From: Botrytis cinerea B05.10
Taxonomy: Eukaryota > Ascomycota > Leotiomycetes > Helotiales > Sclerotiniaceae
Direction of reading: 5' to 3'
NCBI RefSeq assembly: GCF_000143535.2
Contig: NC_037311.1
Location: 3,100,001-3,164,000, forward strand
DNA length: 64,000 nt
Shown here: positions 14,189 through 27,153 of the stretch, one piece after another
How the letters are laid out: every line of letters begins with the position of its first letter
Numbering within the stretch: position 1 is the first letter of the stretch
Notes under the pieces: generated by a model
Told to the model about the DNA's origin: nothing
The model's database searches: none
The model's input: only the letters and a program-made list of their open reading frames with translations
Program-made: the position numbers and the translations under genes

Positions 14189-17100
14189 TCACATAGTAAG
14201 AGCCTCCCTCATGAAATCCCCTAGAAGCTTTATCTGTGACGTAGTCAGTGTATGTGCGCCGTTATCAACAATACTGTTCAACTTACATGAGGCGTATGCA
14301 TCATAGAAAAGTGATTTCCTGGCATATGTCTGGTAACAAAATTTTCGTTGCCCAGATATTTATCCCATATGTTAGGTCCGAAATCAGTTCTATTGTCCAA
14401 CAAAAATTGAGCATGGCCATATGGGAAAGGATCCGGTCGTGGATCTGTTGGTAAATTACAAACCCCGTCCTCACACCAGATGGCCATTACTTGAGGTACC
14501 TTCTTGGGATCTATTGCTTCTGGCATGTAAGTCGATAGGGCTTGCACGGAAGCAGCAAAATGAGGGAGAAGCCATTCCGGAATTTTGCTTGGATCACCAT
14601 CGCCAAGAAGACCAATCTCAGCGAACCACCTATGAAGCGATGATGGAAGAGGTTCAATGATATCAGGGCATGGAGAGTCAAGAAGAATGAGCTTATCGAC
14701 AACTTCATCATTTTTGGTGAGTTGGCTGACTATTTCATAAGCGATGACGCCACCAGCACTCCATCCGGATAAGGTATAAGGACCCGTTGGCTGACGACGC
14801 TTCATTTCTTTGATATAGTGAGTAGCCATACCCACTACACCACAGGTGAATTCCTCTGGGGTCTTCATGTATGGCGAGTTGAGACCAAAAACTGCAACGT
14901 CGGATGAGAGTGCCGGGATCTCAATGTATGAAGTCGCGGACCCGCCTCCATCTGGAACCATCCAAAGATACTTGCTAGCTTTCCTTAAATTTCCTTGAAG
15001 TAAGATTGAATTGGCTATTCTTTGAGGTATGGACTGCATGCTGGGTTTGGCGATAGAAGCCGTTGGTTTAGACAGCCTTGGCTGGTCAGATGGAGCTTTA
15101 GATTTAGGCTTGGGCTTTGGTTTTGAAGGTGCTTCAACTTTGAGAGCCTTTTCAATATCACGAATGGTCTGATTAACTTGGAAGAGATCAGGTGGAAGAG
15201 AAAGACCTGTCTTCTCTCTCAGTCTTCCAAGTACGGTAAGAGCCATGAGTGAATCCATACCAAGTGAAGCGAGATCAGGGCAACTCGCAACCTCTAGAAC
15301 ATCAACCGACATTTCTTCGGCGATTGTAACTCGAATTACATCACCAAGACTATCTATGGCCCCAATGGTAGAGATATCATCATCTGAAGGATCCGTGAAC
15401 TCCGAGTCATCTTGTGGGTCGTGTACTGATTCCCCGGGACTAGGTGTAGTGACAGGCGAACTTGGGTCTTCGCTGTAGGCAACAGATGGCTTTCCCTCAA
15501 ATTGTGATAAGAATGACTTGAAAGCTCCAATCGTAGGATGATTGATGAATTCGTTAGAATTAATATCAATGTCCATTTCTTCCCGTAATCTTCCACAAAC
15601 TGTTAAAGCCATGAGCGAGTCGGCTCCGAGATCGGTAAAGGCGACGTTGTCAACAAGCTCATCGTGTTTTACGCCAACTTCTGCTGCGAGAATATCCATG
15701 ACTTGAGAAGTGATTGACATGAGCTTTTCATTGACCTTGGAGAGATTAGCTTTTGTAACCTGAGCTTTCTTGACAGTCTTTGAGTTAGAAGCCTTGGAAG
15801 CTTGAGGTTCCCGAAGCGCATGAGATGGCTTCGTAGAAACTGCAGTGGCAACGCCAACTGGAGGCAAGAACATATTGAGAACTTTTCGCGGAATGGCTTG
15901 GAAGGCTAATCCACCGACCATACCGATAATAGTATCCCCATCAAACACGTAAACATCGCCTGCCATGGTCTTATCCTTGCGCTGCTGCATCCTGACATAG
16001 GAGCGGTAGGTCTTATCCGCACTTAGGGGCTCTGAGAATTTTAAAGAATCCCAGCCATGTGAAATGTAGACCTTTTCTCGTGAGTCAACAGCATCAGAAC
16101 CATTGACGATGAATCCAGAGATATGCGCCACGCTATCGATCCAGTACGGACTGCACCTGAATGTCCCATCTTTCTCTGTAGTTTGAAAGACAACACGTGA
16201 TGTAGCTTCCATTTTCATGCTGTCAAGGATGACCTCTTCCATGCCTTGATATTTTTGGTCGTAGTCTACCAGTGCAGCAAATAGCTTATAGGCAAGTCCA
16301 CGATTAATTTTAGAGGCTTTACCACTCCTTTCTGCCTCCTGTAACCAATCAATTCGTGACTGGATGAGATAAGCAGTTCGTTGAAAGTCGGCATGATATT
16401 CTTCGGTATCGCCAAAGTAGACTTGGCAGTTTGCGTGCTCGACTCGAGTCTTATCAGTGCCAGTTGAAAAAATAAGATCGGCACGACCATTTGCCGCATT
16501 GATAGTAGCAGTAAGGGTGATTACTTGAGATTTTCCATCAGGGTCAGCTATCAACGATTTGGGTACCTTCATTCTTCCAACATCCACGCCTAGATTCTTG
16601 ACATCAGGTCGGAGAAGCTTATAGCCGTACTCGCATAAAGTCATGGACATATCTGCGAACAGAGACTAGGAAACTGTTAGCTTGGAACAAGGTTTTCACA
16701 TCGAATTACTAACCGATGGGCATAACATGGCGCCGTTAACGAGATGGCCAGTAACAACCCCACGAAGATCAGCACGTGCTAGATCAGACTGGGCAGTAAC
16801 AACGGCAACGTCTCCATCAATATGCTCACTTACGACGGTATGAATGGTAGAGGTTGAAAGCTTAGGCTTGGGAGGCTCAAGCTGAAGAGAAGTTTTGTTT
16901 GGCAATTGTCCTTTTGTTAAGCACCAATCTCCCGCGTACTGAATCCAATAATTCTTGTCGTCGAACGCATAGGTGGGTAAATCGAGAAGATGAACAGAAT
17001 CATTAAAATCTCGATGATATTCATTCCAATCAATTTCAAGACCAGCAGTGTGCAAGACACTGAGGCTGTTGCTGAGGGTTTTGTATGCACTTTCATTTCT

Positions 17101-20100
17101 GCGAAGAGACGGAGCGGCAATTGTGGAAGTACCGACCGTTGCCTTAATGAGTCCCAGGCATACTGGATGTGGTCCTACCTCAATCCATACAGTTTTCTCG
17201 TCTATGACGCCTGAGCTTTGCGCAGAAACAAGGCCATCTAAGAAATTGACAGGCTGTCTAGCATGGTTGCGAAGATATGCAGCATCAATATCCTCAGATT
17301 CGTTAAGGCATCTACCAAACAAGGACGATATGAGAGGAATTTTCTCTCTGCCGAAGTGTACAGATGTAGCCAACTTTTCAAATTGATCCAAGATTGGCTC
17401 CACTTGCGCAGAGTGAAAGGCGAAGGGAACTTTAAGTTGCGTGCATTTGAAACCAGAGTTGCAAAGTTTATCAGAAACACTCGAAACTTCAGCAGCCTCG
17501 CCGCTAAGAACTGTTTCTCGAGTACTGTTGATGCAAGCTATATTCACTGATGTTCCAGTCTCATTCAATGCTTCGGTCACTGCCAATCTCGATCCTTGGA
17601 CTGCAAGCATTGCATGAGTTCCAGCAGTGCATCTTTCAACCAAGAGCTGGGCTCGGCGTCCAACCAAATAAATGGTGTCACTAGCAGACAATATTCCGGC
17701 AACGTTGAGTGCGGCGTATTCACCAAGACTGTGGCCAATTACAACAGAGGGCTTAACACCCCAAGACTCCCAGAGTTTAGCCATGGTCATTTCCAAGCAC
17801 ACAATTGAAAGTTGCACCACCACAGGCGACAGTCCTTGAGCATCAGTCACACTGCCATCAATCAAGGAGATGAATGATGGGAAACCGAGAATCGTAGCAA
17901 GATTATCGAATTCCATGATAGTTTCCTTGAACAGGCATGAATTCTCGAACAACTCACGACCCATAGCAGCATATTGAGATCCCTGACCCGTGAATAAGAA
18001 TGCAACTTTCGGTGGCTCTGGAAGGACTGGAATGAATTGTTCGTGTAATTTGGATTTGAGCGCTGGTGAGACTTCGGATACTTCGCTTGCAGTTACTGTC
18101 ATTCTCCATTTATGCTGTATTCGACGTGCAGTAGTCGTATATGCCAAATCCGCCAGGTTTATGTCTCGGTTTCGTTCGAGATACGATATCAAACGCTCTG
18201 CATTGTTAAGCATGGCAGATTTAGACTTAGCAGTAATCGCGATGACATGTGTAGAGCGAGGGTCGGCTTTTCTAAAAGGAAGGTCGGGTGCATCTTCAAG
18301 CAATAATCCTGTGTTTCCACCAGCAGCACTGAAATTGTTGACAAAGATGCGTCGTGGAGCTCCGGACTTCTTCCTGGGAAGTGGTGTGTTCTTGAAGGCT
18401 ATGTGTACATTGCGTTCCGCAAGATCCTTGGGGAATCCTTGATTGATCGTCTTCTTAATTCCCACGTGGGGTGGTATGGCGTTCTTCTGCAGCATCATTA
18501 AGCATTTTATGAGAGCGGTGACGCCAGATGCGGCTTCACCGTGTCCGACATTCGCTTTGACAGCCCCAAGATACAGCGGTTGATCCGGTCTTCTCTTTCG
18601 GTCTGCCGGAGCGAAAACGTTGGTAACAGATTTCATCTCCGTTCCGTCACCAGCTTGAGTCCCAGTACCATGCATTTCCACGTAGTCAATATCATTAGGA
18701 TCAACACCCGCATTATTTAAAATACGCTTGTAGAGAATCTCTTGCGTTCCTCCGTGAGGGTGGGTGATAGAAACAGCGTCTGCAGAATGGTTGGTAGCAC
18801 TTCCAAGGATAACAGCCAAAACATTATCCTTGCTATTAAAGAAAGCAAACAAATCAGTTTAAAATCATGGAAAAAACGCTTCAGGGATTGAGACTTACTC
18901 AGCTAGTGCATAATCTAACCTCTTAATAATAACTGTACCAATTCCGTCTGCTCTACAATACCCATCCGCATCATGGTCAAAAGTAGCGCATGGTCCATTT
19001 TTTGACAAAAATTGACCTCTACTAAGTCCCGAAAAGATATCTGGGTTTGTCATACACGAGAGACCACCAACAACGGCTGTGTCACAATCTCCAGCCCATA
19101 AAGATGTACAGGCGAGTTGGAGTGCAGCGGCACTAGAGGAACAAGCTGTATCGATATTGAAAGATGGTCCTGAAAATCCAAAATGATAGTTGATTCGCCC
19201 AGGTCCGAAGGCTCTTACGCCTCCCGTAATGAAATACGTATCCACATCTTGCGCCGCATTTATTTCACGCCAGTCGTCACTCGTCTGCCCGTAAAATGTG
19301 CCAATTCTATCAAGCTTTGTTGAATGCGTTCTATTTGGAACATAACCAGCCATTTCCAGCGCTTCGTATGCGGTTGCCAGACCAAGACGTTGCATAGGAC
19401 ATGTTTGATATGCCTCTCGAGGGGACATGTTGAAGAATCTAGGATCGAATAGTCCTGGGTTCTCAATCCAGCACCCGTAAGGAGTATGACTAGTATTTCT
19501 AATCTTGCTTGTAGGATCGAAATGTGTAGCAACATCGAATCTGTCTTTCGGTACCTCTCGATGAACATCTAAGCCATTTTCTAGCAACTCCCATAATTTT
19601 TCGTGGCTTGCAGCATCTGGAAATCTTCCAGCCATTCCAACAATGGCAAGCTTGCATTTTCCTGGAGAAACTTCCATCGAGGTTTTTTGCTTAGCTGCCT
19701 GTTGATTCCCGGATTGGGGCGATCGCAGAGTTATGTCAAGCTCCGTCTGAGATTCTAGAACTGCTGCTAAGACTTTGGCCGCACTAGTTGGACCTACTCA
19801 GAATTAGCAAGTTGATAAAGCTTCTCTGGGGAGAAATTCTTACCAAATGGAATAATCAGGCACTCTCGGCCTTGGAAATCTTTTCCTTTCTGCACGCAAC
19901 CTTGAAGAATTTTGTTGAATATAATTGGCTCTGTCAACATCTCTAGTAGAATTGCTTGGAGTAGCAATTCTGGCTCTTGCTCGGTATACCAGGTTCCGGT
20001 CGTACAAGAAATCACAGGAAATCTAGTCTTGAGATTCCCAAGCACGTCTCGGACTTTTTTGTCTTTCAAATGTAAAATCTGCTCCACATTCAAACTCGAA

Positions 20101-20950
20101 CGGAGATGGGCAGCATGATAGGGGCCGTATACAGGGATAGACACTGGCTTCGCTTGGAAAGCCTCGGATGCAAAAAGTGATTTCAAAGTGGAAGGGGGCC
20201 CACTTATTGCGATACTTTTTGAGGTTGTTGCACTGATATAAGCTTGATTTAATATAGGTGTTTCCTTTGTAGAGTTAGCAATAACTGGCAAAATGAGAAA
20301 ATTACAACGCACATTTTCTTTGTGAAAGTCACCGAGTATCGAGTTTACTTCGTTCTCCTGGGCAGCGGGAACGACATAAGTCCAGCTTTCTGGTAACTCT
20401 GGTCGGCTATCGAGTCTGTTGGCGAGGGCTGCGACGTATGCACCCGTTCGAAATGACATCAACATCACTTGAACAGCGATGGGTATTAATTGGGAAATTG
20501 ATGGAGAAGAAGCGATTGCAGCGGCGGCAAACAGTCCGGTACACAAGCCAACAAGGCAGGTTTCACTCGGAATAGTCGAATCTCCATGTTCTTTCTCGTG
20601 GCGACTGATTAGATGTATTAGTGATAAAAATTGGCTTTATAGAGGGTGTGTACTTACTCAATGTATTGCGACAACTGGGCAATGCACAAAAGGGCACTGT
20701 CTACAGCAGGATTTTTGATAGTTCCTGCGTGATATAATTTATTTAGTTCGAGTATCGTGGAGAACTCTGGTATCGTATTTCGCTGGAGGCTTGGTAATCT
20801 ATCGATCTCTTCCCTGAGGGCAGAGCCAGCCTGCTCGAGGAAAGATCTCGAAAGCATACTCGGTCTCCCATGTTGACAAAAGTCGGCCAAGAAAGTATGC
20901 GTGTCCAATGACTGGTCGCCAAAGATCAGGAAAGACATTTTGTCTCCCAT
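14189..20950 (-). CDS. Non-reducing PKS, DHN-melanin (THN synthase) type
   Basis: This is a complete 2163-aa iterative type I synthase. Exons: 20950-20658, 20604-19844, 19793-18899, 18832-16714, 16665-14287 and 14233-14189. Domains in order: SAT (GLCTG, Cys119; GPYHAAH, His261), KS from about 398 (Cys569, His704, His747), AT (GHSLG, Ser1018), PT (His1346, Asp1533), ACP1 (GADSL, Ser1705), ACP2 (GMDSL, Ser1827), then a Ser/Pro/Lys linker and a thioesterase/Claisen cyclase (GWSAGG, Ser1991; GNHF, His2141). Tandem ACPs plus a TE/CLC, length near 2150 aa and the conserved IPRKVLN segment after PT match synthases that make 1,3,6,8-tetrahydroxynaphthalene for DHN melanin. The Cmr1-type regulator next door supports this. 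The acceptor of intron 4 must be the TAG at 16668-16666, which gives CPSSLFADM; a CAG 13 bases further on would shift the frame. In Sclerotiniaceae terms it would correspond to PKS12 or PKS13; I cannot separate the two. Confidence 0.88.
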
Positions 20951-23900
20951 ATTCAGTATGATACAAGAAACTAAGTTGGTAGAGAAAATCTGAGAAGAAC
21001 CAGCTGGTATTTCATCAACTCTATATGCACAACTTGCAGAATGGCCTGTATATATTGAACCTTCAAAAAGAAAGCTCAGCTCATCTCATCTGATTTGAAA
21101 TCAATTTACGGAGTAACCTCTACCTTCAACCATGTCATGATGGCAAAACACTGTGGATCATTATCAGCTCATTGACTTCTGATGTCTATGTCCGGTCATC
21201 AATCTCAAAATAATATGACAAACAAGGGTCGAAAAGCTTGTTTGAATGATGGAGGGTGCGGGCCGACTAAAAAAGTAGACTCTTTTGGAGATCTAACATT
21301 GACAAGTCCATATCTTACATTACTCTCTTTTTGGTATCAACGTCTATTATCGGGTAGATAGTTTTAACGCCTATACGGATACGAAATAAGACGGTTTGTG
21401 TTATTCTGCCGCACTAATTGTGATTAACTATCCTAAAAACAATCGGACTGGTTCGAAAGACTCTCATTCGCCCGAGATTAGGTACCCAAAATACGAGGGT
21501 CATTAACATTGGAGATAGGTGGTACCTCGCATAAGCAACGTCCGTACTGACAGTACATAACACCACAGAAATGACTGTAACAAGCTCCGGTGCGACATTG
21601 TCCGGCGGACATCCCCACGCAGTCACAACTCTAACCTGGACTCTGAGCGGCTCAGCCTACTAGCCGAGCGCATCCCAATGTTGGAGCAAGTCGCTTGAGA
21701 GTCAGATGTCTTAAACTCGACCAGCTAGACCACCGTGAGATATACACATTCATTGGGGAAGATATCCCAACGTGGGGGATATGCCTCCTTGGACACAGCT
21801 GTACTGTTGCGGTTGCAGTTGCAAAATACGAATTGATGTTGTGGGTGAGATTGTCCGACCGGAAAATAAACACGCTAGCGAAACGCGCTCTACGGTAAAT
21901 TTGTAGCACGTGACCTCATCGCGCCACCTCAATCCTTCCGCCAAACATGCCCAATTACATGTCGTTCCCATAATCTCTTCTCCTTCTTCTCTCCATTCAT
22001 TTCTTCGATCCAGAAGAATCCGAGATTAAATCGTTCCAGAAACATCATGATTAAGCTGCGGACAGCGAAATTTTCGTGACGACATTGACTGACTGCATGG
22101 CCTGATTCAATTATTCCGATTGTTAGGCTTACACATGGTTGACTTCGCTGTTCTTCATATGTTATTCCATGTGAAGAATTTGTATCTTATACTCTAGGCT
22201 GCATGCATATCCGAGCTGGAAGCTTGCATATTATTGGCCTCAGTCGTACTACAGATAGTTGTTAGACAACATCTTGTGCTATTTTCACACCGTGGTGTTA
22301 TTTCGAAGACTACTCTCCAATAATGAACTTTGTTCTGGTTCTTATAACTTATCAACTTACATGAAATTTCCTAAGAGTATAAATATCGTTTCTGCGTTTA
22401 TCTGTGATATCTCGAAGGAAACTTCATGTCAACCGATGTTGTTACAAGACAAATCATCATTTTGACCTCGGCAGACTTTAGGGCTCTTACAAATGAGAGG
22501 CCTAGATTTCTCATTAATTTCCGGCATTCAAAACTCAAGTATGATCCTAGATCTGATACAGGCGTACGCTTGCCTATTTCGAAGCAACTATCTTTCATAT
22601 ACCTAGCAAAACGGGCTCGATGAAGGAAGTGTTACGAGTGCCATAGTTCTTGACAATATATTGTGCCGAACGTTATCGCGATTAATGCAGGTGCAATGCA
22701 TATCATCTCTACTGTTTTACATGATTCCAAAAATTTGCTTTCTTGTACTCCACTCCGGGTACGGCAGTGTCTTTCCCGAGAATTACAATCTTTTGTCATT
22801 TCTGGATACTGAGGGATAGTAGTAGCTAATTTACCACGCTACGGAGATATCTCCAACGACCTCAAGAGATTGGGGAGAGGGTTGAATCTTGCAACGGAAG
22901 GCCGGCGCGAAGATTACTCAATGGATAATCGAGGCCTTTGACCTCAATCTTGTTATTGTTACTTTGAAAGGCAAACGAAGCAATTAGAAATGTTCTGTTC
23001 GAAAGCCCTGAGATTGATATTCAAGTTGGGATACATAAGGACTGAAGAATAGATCGATGACCCAATGAGTTGTTTCTGTGTTTTACAAACATCCGGCTGT
23101 GGCACTTGATAAAAGATTAAGCAGCCAGTTCAAGACAAACGTTTATTCTCGGAAGAGGAGATGGTGGTTGATGAACGCATATATTCGAAAGTCTGCAATC
23201 CGAATCAGATCTTTTATCCCGAAAAAGAAAAAGAATTCATTGATGACTCAATAGCGTACATGAGCAATAATTACTATTTCATTAGAAATCATCCCGCTGG
23301 ACATTTATGTTATCGTCAAATCTTGGCATAATGCTGTAAAGCGTAAGCTAAGAATTCTCCACGGCTGCTTTCACTTTATTTGGACAACTTCAATTCAAAC
23401 ATTCATGCCGATGATATTATTTGCAACTAGACCGCTTCGGATGTGCAATCTAAGCCGTGGTACGTACCATACAAGTTGTAACACTACACGAGGCCGTGAT
23501 ACTTATACACGATGGTCACCTTACTTCATCAAAAGAACTCTGTCACAAGGTGCTAGGTGACTTAGATGAATGAGAACTACCCTGGGGACACTATTTAAAA
23601 CATGTTCAAAGAGCAATACAATAGAAGAGCAGCCTGCTCCGGCCAGTATTATTTGAAAATGCGTCGCCGCAGGAATTGAGATTGATCCTCTATGTTGCCC
23701 AATATATCTAATCTGTCCCAGATAGTTCTCATTACAATGGCCCTACATCATTCGATCCATCTCTGGATACATAGAATCAACCTTGATAGCTCCCAGCGAT
23801 TTATTATTCTCCTCGGAGCTGTCGTATCAACATTCGAGCCACCTACTGCAAGTTTCGCGACAGAAATCTCGGTTCTCGATTCAATACAAGCATCTAACTC

Positions 23901-24866
23901 ACTTTTGATCCAAAATTCAATGTCTTTAGCCAATTGCTTGCTTTCAGCCATGCTCAAAACATTCGAATGTCCGAACTAGGGCCACGTTGACTTGCGACCT
24001 TGCACATAAGAGGTCAACCTCCTATTTTCACATGTACAAACGCTGGCCACGCTATGGTCTAACTTGCCGATACATAATCTATGTATATGTTGTCCCCGCC
24101 ACATCCTTAGCAATTGGTCTTTTAGGATCACAATCAGTACAAAAAATCAATACACAGCAAGCAAATTATTGTGTAGCATTATATTTGCAGAATTGACTAG
24201 AGTTACACAGAATCATAACAACAGGAACACGTGCAACTTCATTTCAGAAAGTAAAAGGTTCCAGGAGTGTGCCTATGTCAAAATCACAGGGAAAGAGTGG
24301 CCAAATTGGATGTATGCGATTAATGCCATCAAGTAGTTGCCTGAGCAGCAATAATCTTCTACACATTTCTACTTTCAGTCGCACTAACTCGACATGATTG
24401 TTTCCAAAAGATCATTTGATAGCAGTCTTGATAGCATTTACTCACGAATCTCTGTCTCTGTCTCATGTGTTGCAAGGACTGGAATCAAGCACGCCACTCC
24501 CGCTATCATTGAACTTCCTTTGAATTTCGATATTCCCGGATTCTACCATAGCTTGCCAGAAAAAAAATCAAAATGACAAAAGCCAGTAGTGTTGTTAAAT
24601 GGGTTTCACCCTTAATATGGTAGTAACGTCGCATCTTTCTAAAAATCAATTCTGCTGTGCATATCTAGGACTATCTGATACAAACACGAACAGAATCTTC
24701 TTTAACGTTGGGGGATTTGCATTGGTTACACAATGATTCCATCGCTAATTCTTTAGACCAATTATTAAGCAGATAAATCACTGCATGTGTACTTCCACAA
24801 TATATACAGAGGCAGTTTTGCAGATGTGGGCCATCGCAATCCATGCCAGTTCCAATTTTAGCTTGC
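20951..24866. other. Upstream region of melanin-type PKS
   Basis: This is 3.9 kb between the PKS start and the stop of the dehydrogenase gene. The first kilobase is presumably PKS promoter. It has a TATA-like element near 21050, a CACGTG box at 21907-21912 and a 7-bp inverted repeat (ATATCCC/GGGATAT) at 21762-21768 and 21776-21782. The remainder shows only short frames, none with a family motif, plus the dehydrogenase 3' flank. Confidence 0.45.
21049..21056 (-). promoter_or_regulatory. TATA-like element of the melanin-type PKS
   Basis: Read on the minus strand this is AATATATA, about 100 bases before the PKS start codon at 20950. Position and sequence suit a core promoter TATA box. This is a sequence match only. 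Confidence 0.35.
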
Positions 24867-26209
24867 TCAGAGAGGGCCATTGGGATGGATTAGAACTTTA
24901 GTATACCCATCTTCCCTTCTATCAAATTTGGTATATGCATTTGGTGCCTCATCGATACCAATTTCATGCGAAACAACGAATGAAGGCTTTGCGACGCCTG
25001 AGATAATCATATCTCGCAGATAACGATTGTAAGCTTTGACATTGCATTGCCCAGTGCCAATGGAAAGACCCTGAAATGTCAGTAACACTCATTCGTATTA
25101 GTACTTGTAATAGTGCCATAACCAAACTCACCTTCTCGAATAGCTTCCCAAAACTTACCAATAACATTCCTTGACTAGCATTGCTGTCTGGAGCTCCAGG
25201 GTCGCTTGGAACATACAATCCGGGAACGCCGATACCACCGGTTGGCCTCGTCACTTTGATGCAATTCTCCAAGACAATACTTGGTACTTCTTTCTTGCCA
25301 TCCTGTGCAGAAGCTTGGTACCCGACAGCGTCCACGCTCCTATCAACCATCTGGCCATTCTGTTTTATAATTTCCTCGACGGCGTCACATTTCGTGAAAT
25401 CCACAGCGACACAACCAATTTTCTCTGCAGCGTGTAGACGTTCCTTCACGCTATCCACAACAAATACTTTGCTTGCCCCTCTGAGCTTTGCGCTATATGC
25501 AGCCATCAATCCAACAGGTCCAGCTCCAAAAATGGCAATTGATTCTCCTGGTTGGAAGCCAGAGAGTACAACGCCATGCCACCCCGTTGGGAATATGTCG
25601 GCAAGAAGGATAAAATCGGCTTCATGTTCTTTTCCAGCAGGAAGAGGAAGGCAGTTGAATTCGGCATATGGTACACGGATATATTGTGCTTGACCTCCTT
25701 GGTAAGGTCCCATCGCAACATAGCCGTATGCCCCGCCTGCGAATCCGCTTAATATCGTTAGCGAAGTGTAAGCAGGAAGCTCAAGTTTAGGTGAGACCTA
25801 CGGGTTAACACCTGTACAAAAAGCTGTTTTGCCTTCTTCACAATTCCTACATCTGCCATCTGCCACATTGAACGGCATCACCACACGATCCCCTTTCTTG
25901 ATATGCTGAACACCAGAACCGGTCTCGATCACTATGCCCATATTCTCATGTCCAAAACATAATCCACCTTCCGCAGCCGTTCTTCCCTGATACATATGCA
26001 AATCACTTCCGCAGATTGCGGCAGTTGTCACCTTAACCAGTGCATCGTCCGGATGTTCGATCGTTGGCAGTGGGCGTTCTTCGACAGTCACCTTGAAGGG
26101 TTCTGCATAACACGAATGTCAATTATTCAGTCTTTAAGAGAGTACTTGGGATAGGATTAACGATCATACCTTGGTATATAACCGCCTTCATTGTTTGGGT
26201 TTGAGACAT
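24867..26209 (-). CDS. Zinc alcohol/formaldehyde dehydrogenase-like protein
   Basis: A cytosolic NAD(P)-dependent medium-chain dehydrogenase of 386 aa, closest in pattern to glutathione-independent formaldehyde dehydrogenases. Exons: 26209-26170, 26102-25802, 25747-25132 and 25070-24867. The catalytic zinc site shows as Cys44 (CGSDLH) and the GHE motif (His65, Glu66). The Rossmann motif GAGPVGLMAA lies near residue 180. In the structural-zinc loop, cysteines 98, 101 and 109 are present, but the first ligand position is Asp95. The acceptor of intron 2 is an unusual AAG (ending at 25748), chosen because it gives the conserved NPGFAGGAYGY join. The gene diverges from the ABM-domain gene across a 1.1 kb shared region. 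The substrate is unknown; a role in aldehyde detoxification or in tailoring a polyketide is equally possible. Confidence 0.85.
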
Positions 26210-27010
26210 CTTGAAAGCTAATTCTCTGCATAAGCTTCGTCTTCGAGGTGGAAATGTCAACTTCCGCGTAGAAATACCTAGTATATAAAGGTTTCATTCT
26301 AGTGTGATGACATCTTCTTCCCCGCGTTCTTAACTATCATTATGGATGCTTCCAGGCTCGGGCGTTTATTCGTTGATGAACCATGAAAGAAACACACCAA
26401 CCCCGCACTCAGCCATCTGTTGCTTTTGCATGGAGTACTTCTAGAAGACTTGGTGAAGACTCATTCGTATATCTCCTGCGCACCGGCAGTTGGTTTCGAA
26501 GAGTCTTCGATGCCAAAAGAATCATCTCTTAATGAGAAAAAGCGAATTGAGTTACGGACTATAAGACTTGTAATTGTGAGATGCGAGCTAGTTCTAGCAT
26601 CGTTAAGCCTCAGGTATAGTAATTGGTCAGATTCGTACAAAAATGAATCTTCCATTGATTGCGCGGGACCAAATTTCGATGCTAAGTTATAAGCCTACGA
26701 GAACGTAACGTCCTTGGGGATAGGGTGAGTAGACGTTCTGGTTGAATGCGAGTGCTTGTGGTGTTTACATATTGCCATGTCTCACCGCTTTGGTGAATAC
26801 TTTGTTTGGTCCTTTCTGAGCAAACCAAAGTTTACGGGATGTTTGCTGTGCATTGTCGTATCGGAATGGCCGTTGAATGTATCTGATATGAAGTCATACT
26901 GGATTCATCTACGAATGTTGAAATCTGTGCTGTCAAGATTTAATTCGACTCACCGATCATGAAGCTCCACCGACGCTCATACCAATCGTTGCGGAGCAAT
27001 GTGTAGAATG

Positions 27011-27043
27011 GGTCCAATTAAAGATACACAGTATCTTTGGACC
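27011..27043. repeat. Imperfect 33-bp palindrome
   Basis: The left arm starts GGTCCAA and ends AAGATAC; after a 3-base loop (ACA) the right arm runs GTATCTTTGGACC. The arms are complementary except for a few extra A/T bases in the left arm. It lies about 305 bases before the ABM-gene start. It could be a dimer-binding operator or a hairpin remnant of a small element. Confidence 0.7.
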
Positions 27044-27057
27044 TCAAAATATAAGAA

Positions 27058-27153
27058 TATCCTTATGAAGGGGTTTCAAGGATACAGGTCATTTTTCAAA
27101 CCTAAAATCTTTAGGGACCTAAAAGTGTATCCTTATCAGAAGATTATCCTTAT
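27058..27153. repeat. Cluster of TATCCTTA/AAGGATA elements
   Basis: TATCCTTA occurs at 27058-27065, GTATCCTT at 27127-27134 and TATCCTTAT at 27145-27153. The reverse form AAGGATAC is at 27078-27085. Four related octamers in under 100 bases, just right of the palindrome and before the ABM gene, suggest either regulatory sites or degenerate short repeats. Confidence 0.5.

Noticed and set aside
23748..23957. Minus-strand 69-codon frame with a charged, helix-like composition
   Set aside because: An equally long frame exists on the other strand, and no splice partners or homologous motif were found.
24671..24880. Minus-strand 69-codon frame with two CxxC pairs overlapping the dehydrogenase stop
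   Set aside because: It overlaps the end of the dehydrogenase in another frame and lies in its 3' flank; the Cys spacing fits no zinc-ribbon that I know.
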